From positions 13,703,501 to 13,767,500 of the forward strand of contig NC_091942.1 of assembly GCF_041260155.1 (NCBI RefSeq): a DNA stretch of 64,000 bases. Direction: 5' to 3'. The notes under the pieces were generated by a model that saw only the letters and a program-made list of their open reading frames with translations, had not been told where the DNA came from and did no database searches. The translations under genes and the position numbers were made by a program. This DNA comes from Ptychodera flava. Its lineage: Eukaryota; Hemichordata; Enteropneusta; Ptychoderidae. Shown one piece after another: positions 51,001 through 61,044 of this stretch (position 1 is the stretch's first letter; the number at the start of each line of letters is the position of its first letter).

Positions 51001-52925
51001 CCAAGCTAAAACAGGATTCAGGGCCTATGCCAATGGGTGCAGGCGCACCAAGCCCTGCCCCTGGTAAGTTATCACATCCCAAACAGAAGCAGAACTGGGG
51101 ATGGGTGTAGTTCATACCACATTGTAGCTGTCATTTCACGCCTTGCCGCTGGTGTACCTCACTTTCATTTGTACGTGGACTTGTTCTCAGAGATCAAACA
51201 GAACTTTTGTGTCATTCCGCAGTAGCCCAGTAGTTCTTGACTTGCCATCATTTTCATGTGTGACTGCGTTTTTCTTGACTACACATTTTCACCACATTAA
51301 TTCTGTATAGCCAGCATAAAGCAATTCTTGTTCTCCATCTTTGCCTTCTGTAACATTACATCTTGTCATTTCATCCGATCAAAGTCTGTCAGTATCTTCC
51401 CTGCTACTGCAATCATAGTACCAATGTGCAAAAAACTGATTCATCAACGAGTGGTATCAAGGTCTACCTGTCAGTCAGATGATTTGAGAATATGCCCTGA
51501 ATGTTAATCAAGAGTAAATATTTTGTTTGTACCTGCTCAGAGCAGTTGTGAGAAGACATTCAAAATGTCAATGTTTGGTAACATTGTAAAAATTCAGCAA
51601 TAATAAGCCTGAAACTATAACTGATCACAGCAGATGCTGAACTTGCATCTTGAACAAATTGCAGTAGAAGGGACTTTTATTCTTCTCTCAGGGCAAAGAA
51701 AAAAAAAAATTCATGACACAGAGAGTTTTTTTTTCTCATTTCTCGTGCATGTCTGTTCCACCATAGGACTTGGTGCTAGTCATGACCCATCAGTAGGCTG
51801 TAGTAGAACTAAACCCACTAACAGACACAAACCACATGAATCCCGAAGTGGAAGAAATAGAGTTACGCTTCCTGAACCCCACCATGACTAATCAACACAA
51901 ACTAGGGATAAAAAAAGACAGGTCTTACACTTATGCTTTCTTTCTTTAAAAGATTCTTTTTTATCTCTTTCTGCTTTTTAACTGAATCAGTTTTCTTTGT
52001 TGTCGTATTTACATGTTTTTAGGCTTTTGAGTATTCATGTTTCTTAGAACTGAGATTATATAAAAAAAAATGAATAATGACTATGATGGTAGGAGTAGAC
52101 AGTTTTGTAGCTTTATGTGTCACTCCATGTGTCATTTAGTACTAAAAAAGTCACAACCACTGTAAACCGTAGTTTCACTCTACCACTTTTGTGTAGACTT
52201 ACAGTTGTCATACAGTCCTGTTGGTACCATAATTTACTTTGTCAGCCTCCCTCTACAAGTTCAGTCGTACTTCCACATAGGGAGGAGTTTCGTGTGTATC
52301 GCAGATCAAGTGTTCAAATTTTTTTTCATTTCCCCGCGAGATATGACAAATCTTTTTTGTTTTTCATAGCAATTGCCTGTTTACAGCTAAGACAATAAGA
52401 GTACACATGATCAGCTGATTTCACATTTGCAATATGAGTTTCAAAAATATGAATTTCTTCTATCAAATAATTACATTGTTGGTAATACAGTATTGTATGA
52501 TAGCTGTAAGGTTCATATTGTCAGTTCACTTCTGTCCAGTGCGTTTTTTCGCCCAATTTGAGTGCCAACTGCACCATCCTCGTCTCTGCCATTGTCAACT
52601 TCCCAACCTGTAGACCAAAACAAAAAAATGCAGGGCAGTGTTGTACACCGTCCATCTTATCGCTTTTGCATATTACTCAGCCAATCCATCTTCCCGTCCA
52701 GTGTCACGAGCCGAGGCACAGAGAAACGTCAGCCGCCGACTACACAGAGGAGTGCCGCCCATATCAAGTGCTGACCCGCTCAGAAGAGAACCGACGCGCA
52801 TGTCGGCGTCGTACGCAACAATGAATGGTATGGGTAGTGGACCAATCCGACCAGACACTGCTCTCAAAGACAGGGAGCCTGACACAACAGCCAGGTCGTC
52901 ATCCTCAAGATATCTGAAGAAATGA
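36077..52925 (+). CDS. CSNK1D: Casein kinase 1 delta/epsilon (doubletime orthologue)
   Basis: Coding exons: 36077-36152, 36376-36486, 40946-41094, 47368-47596, 49529-49699, then either 49897-50045 or 50109-50260, then 50904-51063 and 52681-52925. All phases match and the product is 429 or 430 residues (human CK1 delta and epsilon 415-416). Visible parts are [20 protein letters not shown] (glycine loop), VAIKLE (catalytic Lys), [13 protein letters not shown] (catalytic loop), IIDFGLAKK (DFG) and [13 protein letters not shown] (basic, nuclear-signal-like). The C-terminal tail is Ser/Arg-rich with [20 protein letters not shown], matching the autoinhibitory tail of vertebrate CK1 delta/epsilon. 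These kinases phosphorylate PERIOD, Dishevelled and other acidic or primed substrates. The start is the ATG in CACAAAATGG. The tail junction 51063/52681 is the simplest in-frame choice; extra sequence just upstream of 52681 might belong to a longer isoform. Confidence 0.94.
36487..40945. other. CSNK1 intron 2, 4.5 kb
   Basis: AT-rich. The right third is occupied by nested dispersed repeats (39180-40690). A minus-strand open frame of 80 codons at 38780-39022 has protein-like composition but no recognised family and no splice support. The rest shows nothing. Confidence 0.45.
39180..40690. repeat. Nested dispersed repeats
   Basis: The outer segments at 39180-39290 and 40580-40690 are both built from 'ggtggca' units (ctggtggcaatt; ttggtggcagatt; ggtggcaaatgccacc). 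Inside them, about 39410-39490 and 40140-40245 share 'acttgcccg' motifs (cttgcccgagagg; cttgcccgtcggacggg; attgcccgaccg). This looks like one element inserted within another, both degraded. No protein is recognised. Confidence 0.45.
42684..43470 (+). repeat. Repeat with palindromic head and (ATGT)n core
   Basis: Opens with a hairpin at 42684-42721, whose arms ACCTCCCA and TGGGAGGT continue inward as TTGCCATA/TATGGCAA with one mismatch. A (GTAT)n run at about 42761-42797 and 'gtctgtccgtcc' follow. The rest is T-rich and loosely periodic. A related element is at 44412-45080. The right end is uncertain. Confidence 0.6.
44412..45080 (+). repeat. Second repeat with (ATGT)n core
   Basis: A 'ctgtctgtatgt' lead, a (ATGT)n run at about 44451-44490, then 'gtccatccacattaaaaactcc', which parallels 'gtccgtccaatgcaaaaactcc' in the copy at 42684. 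The interior shows two imperfect units of about 130-180 bases containing 'caaattgtggtgaaattttc' and 'gatcctagggttg'. No coding capacity. Confidence 0.6.
46046..46700 (-). CDS. Possible nested two-exon gene, unknown product
   Basis: On the minus strand an ATG at 46700 opens 46523-46700. A candidate donor (GCAA|gtgaat) and an acceptor with a strong T-rich tract (gtatggttacag) allow joining to 46046-46287 in matching phase, giving 139 residues ending at a TAG. The second part alone lies in a 170-codon open frame. The composition (Cys, Trp and Phe scattered, charged helices) looks protein-like, but I recognise no family or motif. It lies antisense in CSNK1 intron 3. It may be a chance frame, a relic, or a fast-evolving small gene. 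Confidence 0.22.
48681..49038 (+). repeat. MITE-like repeat, family C
   Basis: Starts AGGCAGTACGCGCCT and ends near 'aaggctggcgtattacca'. The interior matches the copy at 4958-5274 ('acttttgcttaaactttc', 'acccacacaagtggta' type strings). It lies in CSNK1 intron 4. Confidence 0.65.
49378..49397 (+). repeat. Poly(G) tract
   Basis: An uninterrupted run of about 20 G in the CSNK1 intron upstream of the exon at 49529. It could form a G-quadruplex in the RNA, or be a length artefact of sequencing. Confidence 0.9.
49897..50045 (+). CDS. CSNK1D: CSNK1 alternative exon 6A (canonical version)
   Basis: Encodes [20 protein letters not shown], then [20 protein letters not shown] and DWNLLKF, the end of the kinase C-lobe. 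It is close to vertebrate CK1 delta/epsilon ([15 protein letters not shown]). The acceptor is ccaacag, the donor gtaagt. The length of 149 bases enters in phase 1 and leaves in phase 0, the same as exon 6B, so the two are interchangeable but cannot both be included in frame. Confidence 0.92.
50109..50260 (+). CDS. CSNK1D: CSNK1 alternative exon 6B (duplicate version)
   Basis: Encodes [20 protein letters not shown], then [20 protein letters not shown] and DWNILKLN. Relative to 6A it changes Thr to Val, Arg to Gly, Asp-Glu to Glu-Asp, Gln to Lys, Leu to Ile, and ends Leu-Asn in place of Phe. Many third positions differ while the protein is kept, a sign that both copies have been under selection. 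Clean acceptor (ccccactacag) and donor (gtaagt). Only 63 bases separate it from 6A. Length 152, same phases as 6A. Confidence 0.88.
51767..51891 (+). CDS. CSNK1D: CSNK1 candidate alternative terminal exon
   Basis: After the acceptor 'ttccaccatag' an open frame in the right phase to follow the exon ending at 51063 encodes [12 protein letters not shown] and then a basic, Arg/His-rich tail, ending in TAA after PEPHHD. Use of it would give a 389-residue kinase lacking the conserved RLHRG tail. Vertebrate CSNK1D also makes isoforms differing at the extreme C-terminus, so this is plausible, but no homologous tail is recognised. Confidence 0.45.
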
Positions 52926-53172
52926 GCAAACTTTTTTTTTACCAACGGGGGATGCCTGAGATTTCAATGATATTTAATTTGAGAAGACAAATGGCACCGA
53001 ACAATTGAGAGGTTTTCACTGACAAGCTCAAGTTGCGCAGAGCATGGAAGGTTTTCGCAGACAAGCTCAAGCCATCCAAGACTGTTTGATAAATTATTAC
53101 ATTGGTGCGAGTGTGCTTTGGCTTTGAAGGTTACGTTACATTAATATAAAACTTAAAAAACGTGAACCAGGA

Positions 53173-53178
53173 AATAAA
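53173..53178 (+). other. Candidate polyadenylation signal for CSNK1
   Basis: AATAAA about 250 bases after the stop codon. A second hexamer lies at 54615-54620 and could give a 1.7-kb 3' UTR. The choice cannot be made from sequence. Confidence 0.4.
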
Positions 53179-53199
53179 GCCATGGAGCTCGCTTGGAAA

Positions 53200-54830
53200 C
53201 TACTTGTACTTGTAGCTTACGTATATATATATTTTCCGTGAAACACTGGATCATTCGCCAAAACTTGATTCCTATAATATGAGGACTATATGGACATTAC
53301 ACATGATAACATGGACTGGCGAAGCGTGTTTTAAACCCAAATGCTCCTGTGTGTGGATTTCTTCTGGGAGAGAGGATCCTTAAAAAAAACTGTGGCCAGT
53401 GTGAGCACACAGACTTTGACTCACAATCATCCCAACTTTGACGGGAACTAAGACTTCATCAGGACTGGAAAAAATCCCTTTTCAATCCGCGACTAATCTT
53501 CGTTGTTTCCAACGCTGAAGTATATGATTTGTTTTTCCTTTTCGTTTCAGTCCTGCTTTCAGAGAGAACAATTTTGATACACCAACATCTGTCGTTGTGC
53601 TATTATGTGGATTATAGTAACAGAAAAACTATTAAGACTGTTTTTAAAAACAGAAATGTCCCCCCTCCCCCCAAACTTTTTGTGTACCATTTTGTGTGAG
53701 ATAAATGTAAATATAAGAAGAACTTTGCATGTTACCTGTGGTAGGATCACTGCGTTCAGAGATGAAAAATTCTTAAAATAAGTTTGTACTTTTTTTTCTT
53801 TTCACTCGTATCAAGACCGATGTAATGTGTTTATGTTTTCCACTCCTAGCCTAAAAAAAAAGGCAAATTAATTGTACTGATGATAATTTTGGATCGCATA
53901 GAAAGATCCATATTGATCTTATCTCCGGTAAATTTGTTATGTAGCACCACAAGCCAAGCTGTTGCAACAAGTCACACAAAGTACCTTGTTATGGTGTGTG
54001 CATGTGTGCGTGTTTATTTACAGATGTTGAATGGTAGACAGCGCAGTGTAGCAGCAATGCCCACTCAGATGTTATTCAATGCATTATTTGATCTCCATAT
54101 GTCCCGTGTCTCCACATCCAATCATATCACAGCAGAGGTTTCAAAAATGCAAATTATCTCAGCTTGTGTGTCAGGAATCCAGGTTTTATTCCTAACACAA
54201 GTTGTATAATTTTTTTAATTTGTTTATTTTTTTTTCCAGTTATTCACAATAATTCAGGGTTCACAAAGCAAGTTGGAGACACCGTGACTTTTTAAATAGT
54301 GCATATTCACAAAGACTTTGTCGAAGTGTAAAGTTTTGTGAGCTTTTTTTTGTTGTTCTGTTTGTGCATGTGCAGGTTATCCGAGTCTTGAAATCTTGTC
54401 ATTACAACACAGCGGTTCTACCACCAATGTTCATAATTATGTGTGTGTAGTAATATAGATACAGAAATCATCCTTGCATCGATATTTTTTTTTTAATCAC
54501 AGTTTCTTTCTCAGCATTCTTGTAGATCTCTGATGATGTCCTTTTTCATTTGTGGTGATTCTTCCGACAGTACTTTTTGTTTACTCGTTTTCATTTCTTC
54601 ATCCTAGTTCCTCCAATAAAGATTTCAACTGTACAGCATTTCCATAAAACAAAGCTGTGTGTAATTGTGGTTTTGTCTTCCTTGTACGAAATATGTGAAG
54701 GAGTGGTTGAATTTTGAAAAAAAGAAAGATACCAGTTATGGTAGGAATAGGCATCAGGTGTACCACATTCAGTTTTAGTTTATGCACAGAGTGTTGCATA
54801 TCAAGATGGATTTATAAAGGTCCTCAAGAG
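53200..54830. other. Downstream of CSNK1, candidate 3' UTR
   Basis: AT-rich with several T-runs. No gene is recognised. It may be extended 3' UTR of CSNK1. Confidence 0.35.
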
Positions 54831-54838
54831 TGAAGATG

Positions 54839-55063
54839 TTTAACTCTATGAGTGCTGTAATTTTTCCCACCAAAACTTTAGTGCAGCATTTTACCAATTT
54901 TCATGAATTTTTCTGTAATTTTTTCCATAATTTTTGACCAAATGGACATCACATGTCATTGATGACAGTTTCTTATCAAAATGTCGACAAAATTCTGACA
55001 AAAAAAATGACAGGGGTATAGTTTATAAAGCTGCAAACTTGACTTTGTTGCTCAAAGGGTTAA
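54839..55063 (+). repeat. TTAA-ended repeat, family B
   Basis: Starts TTAACTCTATGAGTGCTG and ends TCAAAGGGTTAA, with the interior 'gaccaaatggacatcacat'. A reversed family C copy abuts it with only two bases between. Confidence 0.7.
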
Positions 55064-55065
55064 GG

Positions 55066-55359
55066 GAGAATGCCCTTCTGGGATAGATATTCATTCAAAC
55101 TTTCCCAATACCGTGTTTAGTCTACCCATTTGTGAAAATCAAGTTTTAATTTTTCCCACAGAGTTAGCACAGGGATAGCTGCCATTTTGAATTTCATGTG
55201 TCAGTTAATATCAGGAAATTTATTTCTCTAGGATCAAATTTTGTATTGTGACCCCTGATTTTTATTCTTGATTTTGAAAGGGAATCTTGGCCTCATTGAG
55301 GAAAGTTTGAGCAAAAGTTCAAGGCTTTCAATTTTAAGGCACTAGAAGCATACTACCTG
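55066..55359 (-). repeat. MITE-like repeat, family C, reversed
   Basis: On the minus strand it opens TCAGGTAGTATGC and carries 'acttttgctcaaactttcc' and 'aggggtcac/caaa' strings seen in the other three copies, closing near 'gaatatctatccc'. Confidence 0.65.
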
Positions 55360-55739
55360 AAAGTACTCATAACAAGTAAGGCAAGTGCACTGTGGCATTA
55401 ATCATTCAATGAACTTGGTTAAGATATTTGGCGAAAGGAGAGGGGTGAATTGAGGGTTTCTAAATATAACTTCTACCCTTTCATATACAAAATTTGCTGT
55501 AAAGTCTGATGTGTCACTCAAAATGAAAGGGGTGGTTGTTTGCTGTTGTTCAGAACTGGATTGAAACACCAGAATGTCAAAATTTTCATGAGCTCTGCTG
55601 ATTCATACCTAGAATTAGTTTTTTGCTCCCCACCCCCTCTCATGTTGTTTTGGAGATGTAAAATTCTGTCAACTTCTATGTTGGCATGTTGCCAAGGCAA
55701 CAAACCACTTGTTATATCACAGTGTCCTTGTGCTCCACC

Positions 55740-55935
55740 AAAGTCATTGAATTTCAAAGCCTCTTGGAAAGTCCTTGAAAATTGATGAGCAGCCCAATTT
55801 GCCCAAGATTTTTGAAAGTGATGATCTTTGGTCATGATACCAGAAAAATGTTGCATTGTAAAAGTGGTACCTGGAAAATGGTGTTTTAAAGCTCGAAAAG
55901 TCCTTGAAAATCACTGAAAAGTTCCTTGAATTGTA
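55740..55935 (+). repeat. Dispersed repeat, family E
   Basis: 'ttggaaagtccttgaaaatt' and 'gaaaagtccttgaaaatc' reiterations matching those at 7541-7765. Non-coding. Confidence 0.5.
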
Positions 55936-56721
55936 ATTGACCAGTATCACAATGGAGTAACCAGTTGCTCTGCGAGAAGAATACACTTTTGTCCATGTTT
56001 GTCAGATGTTTCACACATTTTCCAAAACATGAACTTCCAAATATTAAGTGTAGCATTCGCATTTGGCTCAGAAGCTTGTCTGGTGAAATCAATTCGAGTC
56101 TAGGTTGAATTGCCCTTGGTCAAATTCATGGGGTTTCAATTTGCTCCATTTTTCAGGCCTGCCCAAAGGGCAATGCAGTTTGGACTCTGCTATGGTGTGT
56201 ATCCTGATGTGATGTTCAAAGGTTGCCATATACTCGAAGTGTGTTCTTCAGCTTTTTCAGTCCCAAGGACATTTTGGTAGCATTTTGTTCTGATCTCTTT
56301 AAAGGGAGGAAACCTTTACGAAGGCAGTCCCCTTTTTAATAGAAAATAATTTCATGGTGGCCAAATTGTGACCTCACTTACCACCGTTTGGATTTATTTT
56401 GGTGTAAACTGATGACAAAATGCAGGACATGCCCTATTCCATTTGATTTAGTTACATGCCAAAAAAGCCAAAATACCACATTTTGCAATATCGCACAAGT
56501 ATAAAGATTCTGAAATGGCAGAGTTGTATTCCGAAAATTATGGGGCAAAAGGAATCTTTGATCTGCACCATGTGCGGATCAGGTTTGTCTCACTCCTTGT
56601 TAAAGTGATAACATAATGTAAACAACCTACAAATGAACACTGGAAGCAAAGGTGTTGATCCCATTACACGCTTTGTGGGAAACATGCTTTCCAAACATCT
56701 GTTGAGGGCGCCCTTCACAGG

Positions 56722-56841
56722 ACACCCAGCGACAGTATACCACGAGATTTTGACCAGTTCACGACATATATGCACAAGCTATAGCGAGTGCATATATGAA
56801 GTGAACTGGTCAAAATAGAGTGGTATACTGTCGCTGGGTGT
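56722..56841. repeat. 120-base foldback (near-perfect inverted repeat)
   Basis: The two halves pair as perfect stems of 22 bp (56722-56743 with 56820-56841), 16 bp (56747-56762 with 56801-56816) and 11 bp (56765-56775 with 56088-equivalent 56788-56798), closing on a GCTATAGC palindrome at 56778-56785. Stems are separated by symmetrical internal loops of three, two and two opposed bases, every one of them purine opposite purine. It lies downstream of BUD31 in the CSNK1-BUD31 intergenic region. There is no sign of coding. Confidence 0.92.
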
Positions 56842-57035
56842 GATTTATTGCTATTATATGATAGCAGTATATTGAAATTCTGGGGTGGAATGTCATAAAC
56901 GGATTATTGCTCAAGCTGAGAGCTCATTTGTATGCCAGCCATGGTATATTGCCAATGTGCCACAGTCCTTTTCGCGTCTCGACCAATCAGGTCGCAGTTT
57001 TTGCACCATCAATATACTGGTATGATACAATTGCC

Positions 57036-57067
57036 AATATTCACCATCGTGTACTATGGTGAATATT
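57036..57067. repeat. Short perfect hairpin
   Basis: AATATTCACCAT and ATGGTGAATATT, 12 bp with an 8-base loop, about 200 bases from the larger foldback. It could belong to the same mobile element or be unrelated. Confidence 0.7.
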
Positions 57068-57242
57068 TGAAAGAAGCCGGTGCTGAACTGGAGTTTTCTC
57101 AAGGTAATGTCCAATGTTCCAAGAATCTAACAATTTTAGCATGTTTGAGTGTGTGTGCATGAATGTGTGTATGGACAGAACTTCGAACTGCTGTGCAAGA
57201 ATTGCTGTGAATTTCTGTGAAGTTGTCAAGATAAACTCACAT

Positions 57243-57248
57243 TTTATT
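57243..57248 (-). other. Candidate polyadenylation signal for BUD31
   Basis: Plus-strand TTTATT reads AATAAA on the minus strand, about 245 bases after the BUD31 stop. Confidence 0.4.
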
Positions 57249-57490
57249 GACTTCTGATCATTCTTACACAACAATAATTCACTAAAATATTCAGATTCCC
57301 ATCAACTCTGATGTAAAAGTAACAAAAATATTGTGTTCATACGAATATACTTGAAGGTACATACATAGTAAGCAGTTTACAGTTCTTTACATTAACAACC
57401 CCCCTCCCTCACACGTCAAACCCATGTAGGTGATATTTTGTCCACAAAAGTACATTAAAGAAATCCCAGCCTCTTCATTGCCTCAACGTA

Positions 57491-58279
57491 TCAACCAGAA
57501 CAACCTGCAATTTAAAATTGATAAAAAAATGTAGTTCAGAAGTTACTCTACAAGATAGACATCCTGATACTGCATTATTATAACAATCAACAAATATTTT
57601 GAACAATTTGCAAAGCAATGATCTTAAAGCGGAAAAACTCGGCAAATCATGCTTATTGACAGAAACTCATTTTGCCAACAGCAGAAATCAATTTTAACCG
57701 CCTGGGGGCGCTGTTTATACCAAAATATCGTCTGAATTTGAGTTACTTGTGGAAAAAAATATATATCATTTCCTCACCTCTGCAGCCACAGTGGACACAC
57801 TCTACAACTTTTCCCTGTGAAGGTAGAAGACAAAATAATCAAGAAAACGTCCACCATAATACTTAGTACTTTTGATCCAATTCCCAAAAATGCTCTTCAG
57901 AACATATGCATAAACGAAAGCGTTTGTCTAGGAAATTGATGCTGCATTCAGACACAGTGGCCTAGAAACATGGGACACAGACTAGCCACATGATCTGAGA
58001 ATTTCAGAATTCATTGCATTATAGACCGGTTCATGTGGTGTTCTTTTCACACTGACCCCAAATACCGCCCTCTCTGGCATAATGACCAAAAGTCACCTCC
58101 GTACCAACTCACCTCTTCAAGTTTGCTCTTCGGTACCCGGCATATGCAATTTGTCCCAAAGTTGGTATCTCTGATTTGTATGCAACGTAGACAGCACAGA
58201 TTTTCATATCCCTGCTTCTTCCACTTTGCGATCAAATTTTTGTCTGCATAGCCTTCTTTGAGGCAGTAATCATACAGTT
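57491..58279 (-). CDS. BUD31: BUD31 (G10), spliceosomal protein (3' coding exons only)
   Basis: Three minus-strand exons with matching phases: 58113-58279, 57778-57814 and 57491-57504. They encode [20 protein letters not shown], then [49 protein letters not shown] and CSG-stop, nearly identical to the human C-terminal half. The clustered cysteines form the zinc-binding region of this protein, a component of the activated spliceosome. The last exon contributes only 14 coding bases. The N-terminal exons (beginning MPKVKRSRK in human) were not found between 58280 and 64000, so they should lie beyond the right edge, with the retroelement at 61045 inside the intervening intron. Confidence 0.95.
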
Positions 58280-58321
58280 CTGCCAGGAGAAATAAAAAAA
58301 AGAAATTAAGTGAAAGTTCTT

Positions 58322-58690
58322 GGTACCTTAAATACAATTGTGCCACCTATTGTGAGTCATGAAACTCTCAGGGGATTGATCATACTTTCAATATGGTGGA
58401 TTTCTACAGGTTAAACACATAAGATCACAGAAGAAAAAGTAAAATTTTAGGCTGTACAGGAATTTAAAGCCAGAAATGCCTAAAAAGATGAATGAGTGTC
58501 TTTTTTACGAACAAACAGAACTTTTTGCCACAACAGGGATTACGTTTGTATTGAAAGTATTATGAGATCACTATCTCAAACTCTTGCTGCAGTGAGAAAT
58601 TTATTTTTTATCCACAATGTCTTTATGTCTGTCAACATCATGTAGTGCCCCCCCCCCTCCAAGCACAATACAAAAGCTATTTAAGGTATC
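58322..58690 (+). repeat. MITE-like repeat, family D, good ends
   Basis: Starts GGTACCTTAAATA and ends TATTTAAGGTATC, a 13-base terminal inverted repeat with one mismatch. The interior matches the copy at 10667-11047. It lies about 40 bases upstream of the BUD31 exon acceptor. Contains a C-run near 58650. Confidence 0.75.
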
Positions 58691-59840
58691 GAGATTTCAT
58701 CAGTTGATATGGCTGCATGTATATGTAAAAGTAAAAGATCATCTGAGGATATTGAAACATTAAATTTTGTCTCATCCAATGTCTCTGCATGGAGAAAACC
58801 TACATCAGTACGCTTTATGCTATCCTGAAAATTTTGTTATTTTCTTAACTACTTGTATATGCGCACACTATTATGCTGCCAAGAACTGCTGAAAAGTCAA
58901 CTTAGCCCTTTTCACTTAAATGTTGCACCTTGCACAGTCACAAGTGATCTGACAAATCTTTATTGTCACTGTACTCTTAATATATACCATCAGCGAAATT
59001 AACTTGCATATTAACAAACATGATGACTATCAAACTTTGCGATGGATTTGACAAACTCTTACAAAAGGAATATACAAATCCTCTTCAAAGGAAATGAAAA
59101 TTCAACTTTATAGATTATGCATCCCCATGCTACCTCCCTTTGACAATGTCAACCTCAAATTCTGCTTCCTGCTTTTCTCTTTTCACAGGAGAGTAAAACC
59201 CCCCCCCCCCCACCCCACCCACAGCATTCATCCACCGGTAGCCCACTTGATCAGACAGGAAGAATATGAACTTCAGCTAAATACTCATATTTTCTTCATT
59301 CCTTTTATGCAACACAATTACGGACTTGATGAAATAAACAGTAGCATTTACCCAGCCTCTGAAGTCATGCCACACTGATCAAGGTTTTGGCAAGCCTTAA
59401 ACTTCTCAAAGAAATTTTATGACGGTTTTTCAGTTCACAGCTGTTTATTTTTTTAATTTTTGTCATTTATATATATATTAACTGCATGATGAATAAACAA
59501 AATGTGCATAATTGAGTAGCACAATAAACAAAATGTGCATAATTGATTAGCACAATAGTTGTCTATGGTGCATGATTTTTATGGCTGTATATATAAAATA
59601 TTTCACCACCAATGGCTACGTCTAATCCAGTTGTTTCCAATGGATGATGTGGGGTTCTGAACATTGAAATTTCAGTGACGCCATTATCTAACCGTCAACG
59701 TGCAGTGTCTGGCATCAGCCCTAATCTGACCACATCAGCGTAACACTTTGAATTTGGAAAAATGGGAAATATATGTATAGCCATATCCACAGGTGGTGAA
59801 TCTCTTTTGTGTAAGTCACGTAAGCCTAGCTTTGTGCCGG
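58691..59840. other. Probable BUD31 intron, no gene recognised
   Basis: AT-rich with a poly(C) tract near 59200-59212 and a tandem duplication at 59491-59556. Searching by eye for the missing BUD31 N-terminal exons on the minus strand found nothing. Confidence 0.45.
59491..59556 (+). repeat. Two-copy tandem duplication
   Basis: A unit of about 32 bases containing 'aataaacaaaatgtgcataa' is present twice in a row with a single substitution, so the duplication is recent. Confidence 0.9.
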
Positions 59841-59847
59841 GGTCCAG

Positions 59848-60131
59848 ACACTTCGCACCAAAACCACTTCGCCCCACGCCACCTCGTACCAAAACCACTT
59901 CGCACCAAAACCACCTCGTCCCAAGCACCACTTCATCCCATGACACTTCGCCCCAAAGACCACCTCGTCCCAAAACCACGTTGTCCCAAGTACCACCTCG
60001 TCCCAAAACCACTTCGCCCCAAATACCACTTCCCGGCGATATACGGCCTCCAACGCCGGGAACACACAGACTTGTACGTAGGGCTACACTTCGCCCCAAT
60101 TTACCACCCGTCCCCAAACCACTTCTCCCAA
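59848..60131. repeat. Degenerate minisatellite, unit about 14-17 bases
   Basis: Reiterates variants of CCACTTCGCCCCAAAA and CCACCTCGTCCCAAAA with irregular spacing. It is far richer in C and CpG than its surroundings. Frames on both strands stay open for over 100 codons because the repeat lacks stop triplets. There is no evidence for a real gene. Confidence 0.85.
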
Positions 60132-60955
60132 GTACTAAGTTAGCCGTGGTGCTGATCAGTCAGTTACGTCTATAGCTTTGCGTTAAATACCAGTCAAGAT
60201 TCATTTTCGCAGAGTTCTTTCGTGCGTGGGTAACCTTCTGACATCCGTATACACAGACAGAGCACAACTTATACTGGCTTTGTATTTGTATGAGAAGGTA
60301 ACTTGGGCAATAAAACATGTATCAAGGATCAGAAAGCCTCTTCTAGTATCTCTATAATTTTGAATTGAATGACTTTATATACCTTTTCACTGTCATTCTT
60401 CGCATTTCCGTTACGTACTATTCACACGCATGAACTGACTCTGAAAACGTTTATGCTTAATTTATATGACATAAGAACAAACGAGATAAGATAAAGATCA
60501 GAAATAAGCTTAGTCCGACATCTTAGAATGTGATCATGGCAGCGTGTTTTATCTGGGGCATCTGACTGAACAGACGAAAAAACAACCGTGCTACAACTGG
60601 AAAGTCCAGCGTATGTAGACGAAAAGAACAATGCATGTGTGAAAGGGCTAATCGAGCTGTCCTGTATCCTTTTCCTTTTTACATCTATGCTCGATAAACA
60701 AAGGAATTAGTTTGTCACCTTTGTATCATATAGATAGATTTTTCCATGTTTTCCCATCAATGGTTTGAAACTCGTTTATGCTAGTTTCGACGGAATATGG
60801 ATTTGAAGAGAAAACGACAAATATATTGTAAATATGCAAATAGTGGAGAAAACGAATGTTTTACTAGATTTTCATTCCACGTAGAAAGAATGAATAATTA
60901 TATGCGTTTCGAAGATTAGCATATAATTACTATCTATTCGTTACATAAGAGAATT
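60132..60955. other. Sequence between minisatellite and retroelement, nothing recognised
   Basis: AT-rich, no gene seen. The left boundary of the retroelement may lie in the last part of this stretch; no terminal repeat was identified. Confidence 0.4.
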
Positions 60956-61044
60956 CCTTTGATTGAGGTTTGTGTCACCAGGTGTTGCATGCCTATATAT
61001 TGGTGTGAAGCTCTTTTGTCTTCAGTCTAGGTCGAAACTCCACG

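Noticed and set aside
52562-52680. Possible extra CSNK1 tail exon upstream of 52681 (Ser/Pro-rich frame [12 protein letters not shown])
   Set aside because: An acceptor is possible but no donor in the right phase leaves room for an intron before 52681, so it was not included in the main model.
55518-55856. 112-codon minus-strand frame
   Set aside because: It overlaps a family E repeat and has no recognisable protein similarity.
59695-60175. Three open frames over 100 codons on both strands
   Set aside because: All follow the C-rich minisatellite and give low-complexity peptides; more likely a repeat than a gene.
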